A stretch of 64,000 nucleotides of DNA from Tetrapyrgos nigripes. Lineage: Eukaryota > Basidiomycota > Agaricomycetes > Agaricales > Campanellaceae. Below, piece after piece: positions 45,957 to 58,766 of this stretch. Made by a program: the position numbers and the translations under genes. Within the stretch, counting starts at the first letter, position 1; every line of letters starts with the position of its first letter. The stretch spans positions 1-64,000 of the forward strand of contig JAACJM010000160.1 of assembly GCA_013368315.1 (NCBI GenBank), read 5' to 3'. A model generated the notes under the pieces. That model did not search any database. It saw nothing but the letters and a program-made list of their open reading frames with translations, and was not told where the DNA came from.

Positions 45957-48900
45957 TTAGTACGAAAACTTCATGAGCCAGGGGTTTAGAACGATCTGTG
46001 AAGTATAGTAGGTCAGTACAACAGTTCGAATAGAAATAGAATAACCAGAAATAGGAAATAGGATAAAAAGGATAATCGGATCAAGGGGATACGTAGGATG
46101 CAGACCGAGTCTCAGTCTCCAGGCTCTAGACACTCGCTTCCACGTTTCGGGAGCGTGTCCATCTTTTATTCAACTCCTAGTGAGGACAGCCAAAGACTGA
46201 CGTAGTCCATCGATCCGTCCGTCCTTCTATCCAATTCAACCATTGGTACCGGTACCTGCATCAACACGCGCAGTACACGGAGCTTTCAGAAGCTACAACG
46301 GGCAGGCACATAGGCACGAGAAAATCCCCGCGAACTCTGGTAAACCCGGCCCAAGCAAATGGTGTCACAAGCCGTGAGGCGCGGAGAAGAATACCCATCG
46401 CCTCCGCCTTCGTGGTCTGTCGCCGAAAGAGAAAACAGTATGTAAACACTCACAGGGAATAAGAAATGAGACCCAATAACCAACGCAACCGGGATATTCA
46501 ACGCCCACTGCCATCCTGGGATTTGCCATTCGACGGGTACAGCGTTGGTCGTGAAGATGACCAACAAGGCGATGAGAGCGAAGCAGATGATGAAGGAGAG
46601 CTTGAAGTTTTTGATGATACGAGGGACTTCGATCCAGAATGTGGATTTTTCTACTTCCTTTCCGGTGGAGCCCCATGTCCTGTTGTAAGAAAAATAAGAA
46701 GGGTCAAGTGAGTAATATGGCGAGAAAGACCACAAAGGGACTGAAGGGAGAGGGAAAAGATGTAGAGGAGCTCAAACTCACATATCATACGAAAACAAAT
46801 GCGCCAAAAGCGCCGTCGAGAGATGTATACTCAAGCCTCCAAAGAAGAACACGAAGAATGGTACCCATCTCAAATTCTCTACCGCACTCCCCAATACGCT
46901 TCGGTGTCCAAGTCTATACTCGAGGAGGGTGAAACCTAGATTACCTACAGCCGGAAAGACAACGACACAGGCGAGGAGGATTTCGAAAGAGTGGAGGTAG
47001 AATCTGTCGATTTCGGATGCGAGACCGAGGAGGAGGTAGTTGATGACGGAGCCAGCGCAGGCAGACGCGATGCCGTAGTAGGAGAACATGTCTAAGAAAA
47101 GGAAGGTATGTCAGAGACTCTGTATAAGAAAGAGAGTGAAGGTGCACATACAAGCAGACATCCCAATCTTATAATGAACCGGAGCATCACTCATCATAAA
47201 CTCTCTCAACTCTGCTGAGATAGGTCCTTTTCTCCACCAATGAATAATAGGGTTGAAGATGATCTCGTCACAACCTATAGCAGGGAGTCAGTATGCTGTC
47301 AATAAAGACGAGAAACACCAACGAACCATAAGCGTATTTCTGCCACCTTGCTAGCTCGTCTACAACTGTCAAACTGACACCTTCCTTGAATCCTCCATTT
47401 GAGTATGTAGCCCAGCGTAAATTGTAGCCTTTCAATAAAAGTCGTAAGGCTTGGTTGAAGTCTTCGCTGACCTGTAAACGAGAAGCAGATGAGCCCACAC
47501 ATCGCTGTAATATAAAAGAATCTTTACTTACATTATTCTCTGACCAAACCTTCCTAACACCTCTCTTCCTCATTACCTTCTTCAACCCAGTATACAAGCC
47601 CCGAAGATTCTCCGCCGTCAAACCAGAACTCGTCGCAGCAAGAGCACCATCAAGAACCTGACACTCTTCATACGAAAGAACATGTTCTTGCCTCTTTGGT
47701 CCAAGGCCAAACCAAACCCTCTTCATCTTCCCAGGCCCACTAGGCGTTAAATCCTCATCCTTCCTACCCTTCCAAAACCCAACCCAAGCTTCCTCCTCCT
47801 TCTGATTCGGATCCTCCCACTCCACAAAACTCGCATCCTGCACCGCTTTCCAGCTCAAAAACGCATTATGTCCCACAAAAGGCGCAACCTCTCCATTCGC
47901 ACATCCATAGCTTATACATTTATTAATCCTCCTTGTAAAATGCGTGATACCATTTTCGAAATAATGGTGCGCGACTTGCATCACGTCGGATTCGTGTTGG
48001 ATGATGCCGACGGAATCGCCACCGTCAGTGCGAGAGAGCATTTCGCGGGCAGCGTCACGGAAACAGTCGGTGGGGACAATGGTGTCGGCGTCGATGATGA
48101 GGATGATGGACCCGACGCGGAGGTTTCGGCCGTTGGCTGCCCAAGGGCGAAGATTAGGGGAGCCACCGGCTTCGGCTTGGGATTCGGAGAGGGCGAGGAG
48201 GAGGGCGCGGTCTTCCAGTGATAGAGAAAGCAGGTACTCGGACATTTCCTCAGGAGACCCACCAGAAGGTGGTGAAGGCAACGCAGGATGGAAACCAAAC
48301 TCTGGGAAAGGGTTTTCGAGGTCAAGCTTGATAGCTTCGTCGCCTTCGAGGGGTAGGCCTTGCTCTTGTTGTTTGACCAACACCTGCAACCATTTCTCCA
48401 ACTTCATCGAAACGCTGAGACCGTAGTTCATATTGCTTGCTTTCTTGAACTTGCCAGCCCGTTTGAAACCACCGGGTTTACCATCGTGTGCGGGACGAGA
48501 AACCCAAGCGATGTTGTGGTGGGAGTAGAATTGAAGTCTGCAAAGTGAAATGTCAGTGAGTAGAAGGAGATCAGCGCATGCGATACCCACCTCTCTTCTC
48601 TGTCCTTTTCCGAGATTAACCTCAAACCATCATCACACATAAAAATGGCACTTGTTCCTCCTTGCCTAGCGTAAGTCTGCATGGCCTTTTTGATAGAAAG
48701 GATAGAAGGTGCACTGTGCAAGTGGTGAACGTTAGTGACCAAACATATGTCAAAGTACTAGTAGAAGAGTAAGACTCACATAGTCTCGCTCAAGCTTTCC
48801 TTATACACTGGACACTGAATCGTTATATGTGGCAAATTCCTGTCAATTTCTGGATCAGGAGGAGGCGGGATAGCCGAATAATATTGCGAGTTTTCGTGAT

Positions 48901-50447
48901 ACTGAGCGACGGGGCCAAAGATGAGGGAGAGATTGCCGACGAGTTGCAGACAGAAGAACTGTCAAAGAGCCAAGGTAAGTCAGCATATAGGTGACGCGAC
49001 GAAGAAACAAAACAGGATAACACTAACCAGAGAAACACAAAAGATGACAGGCAAGGTCAAGCATAAGAAGAATCGAGTCGTCTGTCCGTCCAAAACCCAC
49101 TCTTCGATTAGATTGGAGACACCAGATGTCATAAAGTCTGAAAGGGCCAGGCGACGCAGCCTCGTTAGTCACTCATTAAGCAAAATTAAAGCAACCAGAC
49201 TCACAAATAGATAATCCAGCACCCAAACCAGCATAAAACGGGCCCAATAGAACTTGCTTCCTCTCGGGAGTTGCTCTTCGCCCTTCTCCTGACTTCTCTA
49301 GATCGCCACCAGTTTGGCCCGTAGATCCCTTCTCTTTCGGAGAAGGCGAATCAAGCTTCCACCAACCCAAGATAGAACCCAAAGGTCCTTTCGGCTTCTG
49401 GTTCTGAGGCGCGGCGGCAGCTGCAGCTGCCTCTGCGTCAGCATCATGATCGGCTTTAGCTTCTTTGGTAGATGAAGATGACGACGACGCCGAAGACTGG
49501 ACAAAGGCAGTTCCACCAAACTCAAGCTTGCGTTTAACGTCCTCTCGATCCGAAACTTCTTCCATGCCGAAAGGTCCAGGCTGCGCTGCGACGATGGAAA
49601 AAGACGTCGTAGCATACCCGGGAGTAGGTGGAGCAGTGGAAGGGGCAGAAGGTGGGTAGGAGGAGCCTGAAGCTACACTGTATGATTGTTGGTGGTAGTA
49701 AGGATAAGGATGGTTCTGGAGGTACGCATGAGGCGGTGGCGGAATGATCGGGGGAGGTAGTCCGGGTGCAAGTGAAGGTGGTGAGCTCGAAGATGAGCCT
49801 GGGCGTAGTGGGGACGCGGAAATGGATTTGGCAAGACTTGGAGGTTGGGCATGAGGGGCCGAACCATCCTGCACAGTACCTGCAAAGGCATCAAAGACTC
49901 CAGGCGTATTTGTCAACCTCTTCGGCTGTCCTCTCGTCTTCCAAATGAACTTGATGAGTTTATCCTCAAAGGCCTTCCACATGGACACGATATCCTCGGG
50001 ATCCTCGCCATAAGACCACATCACCAAACTCCTCTCTCTCCTCAAAAACGCTTGGCATTGTTCCTTCTCTGCAACACGAAGCTGATCAAGCTCGTCTATG
50101 ACTTGAATACGCGTGTTGACGTCTATCTCTAATACGAGGTCGGTGTCACCGAGACGAGAAAGAGCAGCATGGACAGACGCGTTTCGTAATTTGACAGCAA
50201 CGGTTGGGTTGGGAGTAAGAGAGCGAACGGCTGATTCGAAAGGAAGTAATGAAGGAGTGTCATAAGGAAAGACTCGGTAGCTCCCTGCTTCAGTGCGCAA
50301 TACAACGCCGGTGGAGTCCTGGTCCTGAAGAGGCTTGAACCAATTATCCGACTGGGTTTTTTCGTAGATGGAATGGAGAAGCGCGTCGAAAGCATCGTAG
50401 TCGTTGTTAAGGATCGTGAGGGTGTTGTGTGGAAAAGGAGAGCTCAT
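45957..50447 (-). CDS. GT2 family processive glycosyltransferase, ten exons
   Basis: Exons 49205-50447, 49028-49137, 48780-48958, 48591-48713, 47532-48537, 47327-47471, 47152-47274, 46782-47091, 46454-46679 and 45957-45995 join in phase to 1,167 residues. Residues 1-400 are a cytosolic, Pro/Ser-rich N-terminal extension. Helices follow near 405-470. The GT2 domain begins ITIQCPVYKESL (about 496) and has FMCDDG (about 533), IIDADT (DxD, about 701), SED (889-891) and ARWQKYAYG near 930 at the QxxRW position. Several C-terminal helices follow (GIASACAGSVINYLLLGLAS onward), ending NPWLMKFSY. About 100 residues of low-complexity sequence lie between the first GT motifs and DxD. It should use a UDP-sugar at the plasma membrane; the polymer is not predictable. 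The start is MSSPFPHN; an ATG at 50520 is in another frame. The last intron is long (458 nt). Confidence 0.82.
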
Positions 50448-52634
50448 CGTTGAAGATGACGAGGGCGATGGCGACAAGGACGTGGACGTCGGGGAAGAAG
50501 ACTGCACCTGAAGAAGCCATGGAAGATGATGACAGTCTTTAAGTTAAGGTCGAAATTTTGTCACGCCGAGGTGTGACTCCGGAAGCTGGCCGGACGGCCG
50601 GACAGCCGATGTACCTTTTTTGGACGGGATTTCATTGCGGGAAATCATTGTTACGTCAACGTTCGTCAATGTTTGACAGAGTACAAGGGAAAGTCAACTT
50701 AAGTGAGTTGCGGTCCTAAAGACATACGACATATCATCAAACAGAGCTTTCAAGCAATGACTGATTGTACAGTATACAGGTACGACAAATACAACTGCGT
50801 TGCTCTAGCCATCGGCCAGGGGAATTCGGGAGATTGGAAGATAGCAAACACATACGGAGAACAATATGGGTCCAGGACGATCTTCAGATAAAGCTATGTA
50901 CGTACTACATACACATACTGCCTCAATCATTGCTCAATCATATCGTCTGTTTATCATAGGAGTTGATGCTGTCCTTCACTGCCATTGAGTCTTGACCCAT
51001 TCCAGAAGATTGTCATCCTATTCCTGCATTCAAATTTGATCATCCGTTCCTCGTCCCTTATCCACAGTGAATCTACCACATTGTACCCGAACTCCGACCT
51101 CAGGCCTCGAGTCGGCCCTTGAACCAGCGGACTGTAACCTGCCACGCTATCCCCTGTGCGCAATCTTTATGACTATGACATACAGCATGTTGATCGTAAC
51201 TCACTTCCGGAGTCCCAACTTCTCCTTCTCCTCCGTCCCGACCGCTCAGGAGAATGCCTAGGCCTCGACCTCCGTTGAATTAGAGTCCATGCCTATACTG
51301 CTTAGCCTCTGAGTCTATCCTTTACTTTATTTCAGTAATACGCAGCATGTGCTCAAGTTCAATCATCAGGAGCTGCCAGCGCAAGGAGCATTCTCATTCC
51401 GATTCGCCACTGCGCATGATGCCACTCGCAGCGACGGAAATTACCCTTACCCGTGGACCGTTAGCAGTTCTGTCACTGTGGCTTATCTATCCAGTCCTAT
51501 CTCGCCGCATTCAAATTTCACGTTTCAATGAATCTCTCTCTCGCCTTGCATTGTATTGTACGACATAATTCATGATGGCCATAATGTACCTTCATTATCA
51601 TCATCCTTATCGCTGTAACAACTTTCAAACGGTTCAAACGTTAACTTCAAACTCGATAGCAAGTTCCTGACTACATAGGGGTACTTGCTTCAATACTCAC
51701 TCAGTAACCACTAGTACTCACTTGCCATCTGACGCTGATGACGACTCGCTCCACGGTCACTCCATTCAACCGAGACGCGAAAGAAGTTCTTTTACTTACG
51801 ATTCGCCCCCGTAATCAGCCCGAGATTAACGTATCATCCATCCTGTCCATTTCTATGTAGCAACGGTCCGCCCACTGATCCAGTGTACTTATATAGCTAG
51901 CGTCTTACTTACTTATCTGGACATCTGGCTTCCTTATTTGAGTATGTACATTCTACACTTATTACTCAGCGTAGAATGCCGTATCAGAGGGGTATTATTA
52001 CTTGAAAGCTTGCAATACTGACTACGTCCTACAGCAGCTATCAGCGTCATTGACATCATCAAGAGGATGACTACTTACAACCTTCCAAGTACCTGAGTAC
52101 ACTGTACCAGATATCTACTAGTACTAAGAGGCTCTGACTGAACGCAAGTTTCCGGTTCAAAACCTTCACTGGCAATGAAGCTACGCTATTAATAAGTACT
52201 GTACGAGCTTAAAGTATTACACACGCAGCCCGGGCCAGTGCGAGCGATCGCGACATCGTACATGGTAAGATATCGACATCTCCGTCTCCAAAAATAACCC
52301 CGGGACGTCGCGTCTGCTCAGAATAGCAGGGTTTTAACTTGACTTGAGTCTTGGATTCCAGCTATCAGTAGAGTGAGTCATACTTAAATAGGTACTACAT
52401 AAATAGGTACTAAGTACTACTGTAGGTACATATGTACAACCTGCCAGGCTCACACGACCTCGACGCCACACTACACACTAAACTGTAACACTAAATGATG
52501 TACTTACCCTGATGTATGTACCTAGCGCTAGCCTCGTGGCGTGGAGCGTCGAAATTCTCATCGGTCAGTCTGCGAAAGAGAAAGAAGAAGAAAAAATTAG
52601 TAGATATTCTGTTGCGTATCTCTTGACCTAGAAT
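50448..52634. other. Gene-free spacer, first part
   Basis: It holds the promoter side of the GT2 gene. Short frames at 51067-51261 and 51349-51568 have protein-like composition but no known domain. TA-rich tracts occur at 52380-52430. No transposon end is recognised before 52635. Confidence 0.45.
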
Positions 52635-53053
52635 CAAGGAGGAGGCGGGCCACATATCCGGCACATGTGGTAGGGGGGAAGGGGGGGTCAAGGTCTGAGC
52701 AAAATTTTTTTTTGACTGCACCTAAAGGCTAAAATGGGATATTTTGAGCTTGTTTTTGGCTAGTTAACTACAGTTGTACAATTTTGAAGATTTTCCTGCT
52801 TTATCTTGGCCACCTATTCTGCAAGAAGATACAAAATGCAGCAAATACTCATCATGAGCGGAGTTGAGGTGAGCCTCGGCGTGTTAAATCTCTTCTCTTT
52901 TTGGCATGATCAAGTTAGGGTTAGGGCTTATTATATCTTATCTATGTGTCATGTGATTGTAGATATACTATATAAGGCAGGAGGGGGTACTGTGAGTGGT
53001 GCCAATTTTTTTTTTTGACCCCATGTTTTTATTTTTATCCCGCCTCCCCCTTG
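52635..53053. mobile_element. hAT-like MITE 3 (419 bp)
   Basis: Ends are CAAGGAGGAGGCGGG and, inverted, CAAGGGGGAGGCGGG (one mismatch in 15); CAAGG fits YARNG. The flanks CCTAGAAT (52627-52634) and CCTAGAGT (53054-53061) are an 8-bp duplication with one difference. A ~40-bp interior segment (GTCATGTGAT.GTAGATATAC onward, about 52940) is nearly identical to one in MITE 1 (about 23540). There is no coding capacity. Confidence 0.75.
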
Positions 53054-53364
53054 CCTAGAGTCGGATATTCGGATGTTCTCGTCAGTACGAATACCTAGAG
53101 GGGGCAACAGGACTCAGTTGGACAACAGGTTTAATTCACAACCACGAGGACTCTTGAATGGAGTCGAGCTCAACATCCTCTGTGTACGCTACACTGTTCA
53201 AGTTATTGACTGGATACTACTGGCCCGTGGACGGTGGGTGGGGTCACAGTCTCATACCTATTCCATGCCATGTCCTCAGCCTGTTCTCACATCTAGTATC
53301 AAGAAATCTGAATTCCCTTTTCAACAACGTATGTACTTCACTTGGACGTAGCCAGGTGATTCTA

Positions 53365-53842
53365 AATCAACACGGTCTCGTTGCAATTGTTCCAGTACTC
53401 GAATCAGTATATCATATACTTATTCAGATACAGTGCCATGCGAGGACACTGGTGGAGAAATTAGAAATTAGTCTGAGGGAAGTACCTAGCTAGGCTGGCC
53501 CGGGTATTGTTTTTAAATCCCAGCTTTGATTTGATTTGCTCTAGCCAGTAAACTTGAAGAAGAGGGAGGGTGCGATTGAGGTCGACGGTGTCGCTTTGGA
53601 GTTACAGTGCAGACTCAAGGCATGAGCCGAAATTAATGTCAACCTGTGATTGGAACTGGTGTGTACCACACTGTTATATTCGCCCGAGACGATAAAAGGC
53701 TAAACGCTAAGCGCTATGGCTTTGGGAATCTCATACCAATGGCCATGGGTTGCTTCTTCACGGTGGAGCAGTTTTGCAAAAGTCAGTAAATCCCAGCTAT
53801 GATCTTTCGCAAGGACAGGATGACTTACTCGCCGTTCATGTC
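53365..53842 (+). repeat. Segmental duplication, copy A
   Basis: It begins GTCTCGTTGCAATTGTTCCAG and includes GAGGACACTGGTGGAGAAAT and AATTAATGTCAACCT, ending near GATGACTTACTCG. It matches 53955-54732 (minus the solo LTR) in order and orientation with many small differences. No coding sequence is evident. Confidence 0.8.
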
Positions 53843-53954
53843 TTCGAGGTAATACCTAGCTAGGCCCGGGTATCGTTTTCAAATCGTGAAGTACGTTGTT
53901 GAATATTGAAAACGGAATTCTTCAAGTGATAAATGTGAGAACAGGACAGGACAT

Positions 53955-54732
53955 AGCATGGATCATCAACACTGTCTCGTTGCAATTGCTCCAGTATTCG
54001 AATCGATATATCATATATTCAGATTCAGTGCTGTGAATTGCGCATTCAGTTGCAGCATCAACGTATTCTATGTAGAACAATAGTAGTAGTTATATATAGA
54101 ACAATAAGATTATATAGACAATAAGTGTAGTACGACAATAGTGTACAAACCAGCATTGTTCTATCCAGTACAATAGAATCTTATTGTTACTTAGTATTAG
54201 TTTACATGTATTTGTACCTCTAAAAGTATATAAGGACTAGTAGATAGTCTCCAAATAATAAGTTTTACACTTAACCCACATCGCTCTACAAGCCTAACTA
54301 GCCTTACAACTCTTATCCCCAGGTAAGTAGCGTAGTGCCACTGCGTTAGTAGTGTACGAGCCGTACCATGCCTGCTTAACAAGTGCATGTGAGGACACTG
54401 GTGGAGAAATTACTAGCAGAGAGGTACTACTGGCTAGGCTGGCCCGGTATCAGTTTTAAATCCCAGCTTTGCTTCAGCCAGTAAACTTGAAGCTGAGGGA
54501 GGGTGCAATTTAGGTTGACGGTGTCGTCTTGGATGAAGGCTTGAGCTGAAATTAATGTCAACCTATGATTGGAACTGGTACCAAAATCTTATAATTAGAT
54601 TCGCCCGAAATGATAAAAGCTAAGCGCTATGGCCTAAGGTAAAGGATGTATGAGTTGCTTCTTCACGATGGAGCAGTCTTGTAAAAGTCAGTAAATCCTT
54701 TCGTAAGTAGAGGATGACTTACTCGTTCATAT
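53955..54732 (+). repeat. Segmental duplication, copy B, interrupted by an LTR
   Basis: The same landmarks as copy A, with the 350-bp LTR inserted between CAGATTCAGTGC and GTGAGGACACTGG. A short third match (CCTAGCTAGGCCCGGGTA) lies between the copies near 53854. Confidence 0.8.
54032..54381 (+). mobile_element. Solo LTR (350 bp)
   Basis: Begins TGTGAATTGCGC and ends CTGCTTAACA (TG..CA), with an exact 5-bp duplication AGTGC (54027-54031 and 54382-54386). Copy A of the surrounding duplication lacks it, which gives an empty-site comparison. TATATAAGGAC near 54226 is a plausible LTR promoter on the plus strand. Confidence 0.88.
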
Positions 54733-55648
54733 GCCAAAGACGACCTTGATGCTTTGATGATCTGTTGGCTTTCTTCAAGGTCATGATCATGACCCGTGCT
54801 ATACTTATATCGATAGCCACTTCCACAGCGGCCGGTGTCTATCAATCAAGAAGATCAACTTCAGCGTGAGGTGGGTTTTTGATGGAAGGCAAGTGTTATG
54901 GGCGTATTAGGTGTAAGGTGAATAGTTGATGGCCGTTTGAAGTAAGTAAGTATTAAATGGCCGCAGATATATATAGATGATGGATATTTTCGTCAAGTCG
55001 CGGTGTAGGACGAAGTACTTACTCGCTTGAACGAAAACGACGCCCTTTCGACGGACGACAGATAGGATCATAAGATCATCTAAATATGGATTTTGCCTTG
55101 ACGTCTCGAATGATTATGGAGGGTCTATCTGTCTCTAGTCCAGTCCCAGCTTTTCTACGTAGAGGCATTCCTCTCTCAACCTCTGTCGTCTTTAAGCTAC
55201 ATATATACTCAGTGAGCCGAATAAAAGTTGATGCCAAGAGCCCATATGTACAAAGTCGATCCTCTCTGAATGGTCAGGCACATAGTCTTGATCAAGTGAC
55301 AAAGGGGGGTTGATGGCATATTGATGCTAGTTCAAAGGCAGACAGAAAGCTGTAGACTTTCCTAGTCGCTTTTCGTTCGCTGAAGGACCAAGTATTCGTA
55401 GTGAGCTAGGGTTTGAGTCTGGCCGAATGATCTAAATAAATCTGCGCAGCCAGGGTAAGCGGGACCGGTAAGCAGTGTTGCGGGATAAGGACAGGACGCG
55501 TGTGAGAAAGTGGTGTCTGTCGACTAAATTGGATGTCCTTAACCCATCCCGTGAAACTTGAAGCGCGAAGTTTTCATATCACCCCGCTTGACACTCCCCC
55601 ACATCCCCCTCTCTCTCCTCTTCATCCACATCCTTGCTAGAGCTCACC
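54733..55648. other. Spacer upstream of the F-box-like gene
   Basis: No domain-bearing frame. A C/T-rich stretch (CCCCCTCTCTCTCC, about 55606-55620) lies just upstream of the ATG at 55649 and resembles fungal pyrimidine-rich core promoters. Confidence 0.45.
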
Positions 55649-57901
55649 ATGCTGCGGCGGAAATCTCAAAAAGACAGAGACAGAGACAGAGACCGCTCTC
55701 GTTCGGTCTCTCAAAAGCCTGTCACCCGTTCTGCCTCTCAAAAGGCTACGAATCTCGCCCGTTCAGCGTCTCAGAAAGCTACAAATCTAGCTCGTTCTGG
55801 TTCTCACAAGGTTAGCAGAGCAGTGCCTCGGCTGGATGGACTGCCAGCAAAGCTTTTGCAGAACATTGCCCGAGAGGTGCGTATATGATATTACGCTCTA
55901 CGAAAGCCTCTCGCTGACGTGACAACTATAAAGCTCGACAAAATGCGAGATAAAGCCAACTTTCGTCTAGCAAGCCGCTACATTAACGCTTCCGTTGAGC
56001 CCATCCTCTACGAAACCGTCGAAATAGCCATCCATGGCCGAAAATTATCCCAGAGGAGTATCCGCCTCTTCGACCTCCTGGCTCAAACCGCGAGGGATGG
56101 AGACTTGTTACCGAGATTTGCGGAGCGAAGACAACGTCCTTGTCTTTTTGTTCGACGACTCAAGATACAATCCCTAGATCCTTCCGACTCGGAGAAGGGA
56201 AAACGCGAAAGCCAGGAGGCGCCTCCCAAATCCCCTTCCGCTTATGCAGCGCAGCACTTTGACCAGAAACACACTTCCCGTGGCTCAGTCACCTTTGGAG
56301 CCGCTGGGTCAGGATCTGGACCTTCTTCTAAGCGAACCTCTACCTCGGGTTCTGGTGGTAATGTAATAAGAAGGTTCTCTGACCGTCTAAAACGAGGTGG
56401 GAGTAAGAACGGGCACAAGTCGGCGAGGTTGGGCACACTGGGGGACTGTTTGGATGTAGTAAGCACCTTGAAGAATGTTGACACCGTCATGTGCGTCTTT
56501 CATCAAATGGCACCGTGTGCAGACAGATGGGTCTAATATTGTTTCTCTAGATGGCATATTTGGTCCAAATCCACTCAGTACCAGATATACGACGAGTACC
56601 TTTACAGAGCTCTGGGATCCCTTCCTTCGCTGAACCATTTCACCCTCGCTGTTTTGGGACCCACCTCGCTAGTCGTCCCTCAAGACATCTGCCTCGCCGA
56701 ACTCCGCACATTTCGCGTCCAATGTTCCATCCCCTCATCAGCAGCAGAAACCAACCGTGTCATCCTAAATCCCCTTCTTGCTGCTATAAACAACTCTCCC
56801 GGTCTACAACAGTTACATTTAGACCTCCGGCAGAATCCTCTGGACGAAACCGCTCAACCACCCAAACTAGGCGACTTTTTCAATAAAATCTCCGTGTCAA
56901 TATCTCTCCCCATTCCTGGCTCAGATGCTCGAGTTCGGACCCATAGGGCTTTAGAGATTGAGCAGCTCACTTTGCGAGGCTGGAACATCGATTTCCTCCA
57001 ACCCAAAGGTTCCACCGCGACAATGCATCTCCGGAAACTCTCCAAAGTCAAAATCCTCGACCCGTCCGGTGCCGAATCCAATTTCTGGAGAGTCTTGGGA
57101 AAGGAACAAGTTTGGCTTAGAGAGTTGTCGTTGAAAGCCGTATCTCAATCCTTCTTGGATTATTTGGAATCCTATTCCGTCCTTGACAAGCTGGAAGTTT
57201 TGGAATTACACTCTGCTCCCCAAAGTCTTCGTCTTAGTCTCAAAGATACCGGGGGGTCGGGCTCGGGTACGGGTTTGGGCCGATGTGAACGATGTGATCA
57301 CCAGAGGTTGGCGGCAGGGCTTTGGAGGGCTGTGCAGAAACATAGGCAGAGTCTGAAGCGACTGGAGATAAGGGGGTTTTCAAGGGGGGATTGGTGTTTG
57401 GGAGATGAGAGTTTGGAGGTAGTGAAGGTTTGTAGGGCGTTGGAGGAGGTTTGGGTGTCTGTGGATCCGAGGGCTGTCGGTCAGGTTGGGACGAGAGAGG
57501 ATATTGTTGTGAGTAACAAATTTTATTTCACGTCTTTGGACCAGGCAATGACTGTTGACCGATGACGGTTGTGTTTATAGACCAAAATCATGTTCACGAT
57601 GATCCAACTCCCCTCCTTACGTCTCTTACACCTAGACGTCGCTCGACCTATGTCTTCTTACTCTTCCTCCTCGGGCTCTGGCTGTTCATTATGTGGTGGA
57701 CCCGACACGGATAATCGCCCTGTGGACGTGATTGCTAGTCAGATTATGGGGAATATTAAGGCGTTGGTGCCTCCGAGTGGGTATACGAAGACTTGGGGGA
57801 TATATGTGGAGGATAGTTATATGGAGTGGGGGAAGGGAGGACGGAGTGCGCCACCAGTGGAAGCTGGGTGGGCTGGAGGGTCGAGGAGTCCGAGGAGGTG
57901 A
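55649..57901 (+). CDS. F-box-like protein with leucine-rich C-terminal region
   Basis: Exons 55649-55876, 55934-56490, 56551-57508 and 57581-57901 join in phase to 687 residues. Introns are 57, 60 and 72 nt. The N-terminus is Arg/Ser-rich, with two copies of SASQKATNLAR (about residues 30-52). The F-box-like segment is RLDGLPAKLLQNIAREVLDK through FRLASRYINASVEPILYE (about 60-105), split by intron 1 as is common. A Ser/Gly-rich insertion (about 170-245) precedes irregular leucine-rich stretches such as LEIEQLTLRGWNIDFL and LDKLEVLELHSAPQSLRLSL. Family role: substrate adaptor of SCF ubiquitin ligases; the target is unknown. The gene looks intact. Confidence 0.72.
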
Positions 57902-58766
57902 GGGGGCTTGGGGTAAGGGGCTGATATGAATGATCTAATAGTCTATAGTGTAAACTGGAACTCATGTAGCTACTTTCGATTTAGCTGTAGGATACTTATT
58001 CTTACTCTTGCTTGCTTCAAGGGATATAATTTATCTCAGTCTATCTTATTTTTGTTAGCATTCTACTATTGACATTGATACCCACTATGTACATACTTAT
58101 GTTACATGTTTTCCTTTTTTTTTCTTCTACTTACTATCACGGCTTGCTTTCCCTCTTTTCGGAGGAGTGTACGGGAGACGGTGGGCGGATTTACTTAAAA
58201 TATTCGTCGAATTTTCTTTACCTACCACTGAGCCACTGAGCACTGACAGAGGAGGTTTATTGTTGCCCCTCCAGGTCTGCCGATGAGAAAAATATCATTC
58301 CGAAAGCGTCCATGGGAGAAATACCTACGATTCCTGCGACGACGACTGGGATGCAGATTTCCCGAGTTCTGCAGTAACCAGCCGAGAAAAGATCTCTAAA
58401 GTAACCCCTCGGCCTTCGGCACTGACTCGGACCTCTCATCGAAAACTGATGTCGATTGGCCATGTATATGGATGCCGCAATCGTTGAAAGTATTATAGCG
58501 ACTGATGAACAGATCGTAGTAAAGAATCAAAGCAGGTGTTGAATAGTCTACTAGTATCAAATATCAGAGAACAGACTGATTCCGATCCTTGGGTTTCACG
58601 GTTTCAGCCACTTTGATATCAAAGATGCATAGATCGACAAGTACTTATGGAATGGGTTGTCTGCTCAGTGCTGTCGTTCCCGTTCCCGTTGGTCCCCTGG
58701 TCCTCCCTCCCTCCCTTCCTTAAAGCCTTCGCTGCGATCGCGAGTCGATTTCGCCTCATTTCGATA
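57902..58766. other. Intergenic region, F-box-like to membrane protein
   Basis: T-rich 3' region of the F-box-like gene and the promoter region of the next gene. No other feature was seen. Confidence 0.45.

Noticed and set aside
46286..46453. Alternative C-terminus of the GT2 protein by reading through the last intron
   Set aside because: A good GTGAGT donor follows at 46453 and a typical C-terminal exon exists at 45957-45995; the read-through tail looks non-conserved.
47868..48426. Plus-strand frames of 117 and 141 residues opposite the GT2 gene
   Set aside because: Antisense shadows of a clearly coding exon.
52914..52926. Telomere-like TTAGGGTTAGGG
   Set aside because: Only two units inside a MITE; far too short for a telomere or healed break.
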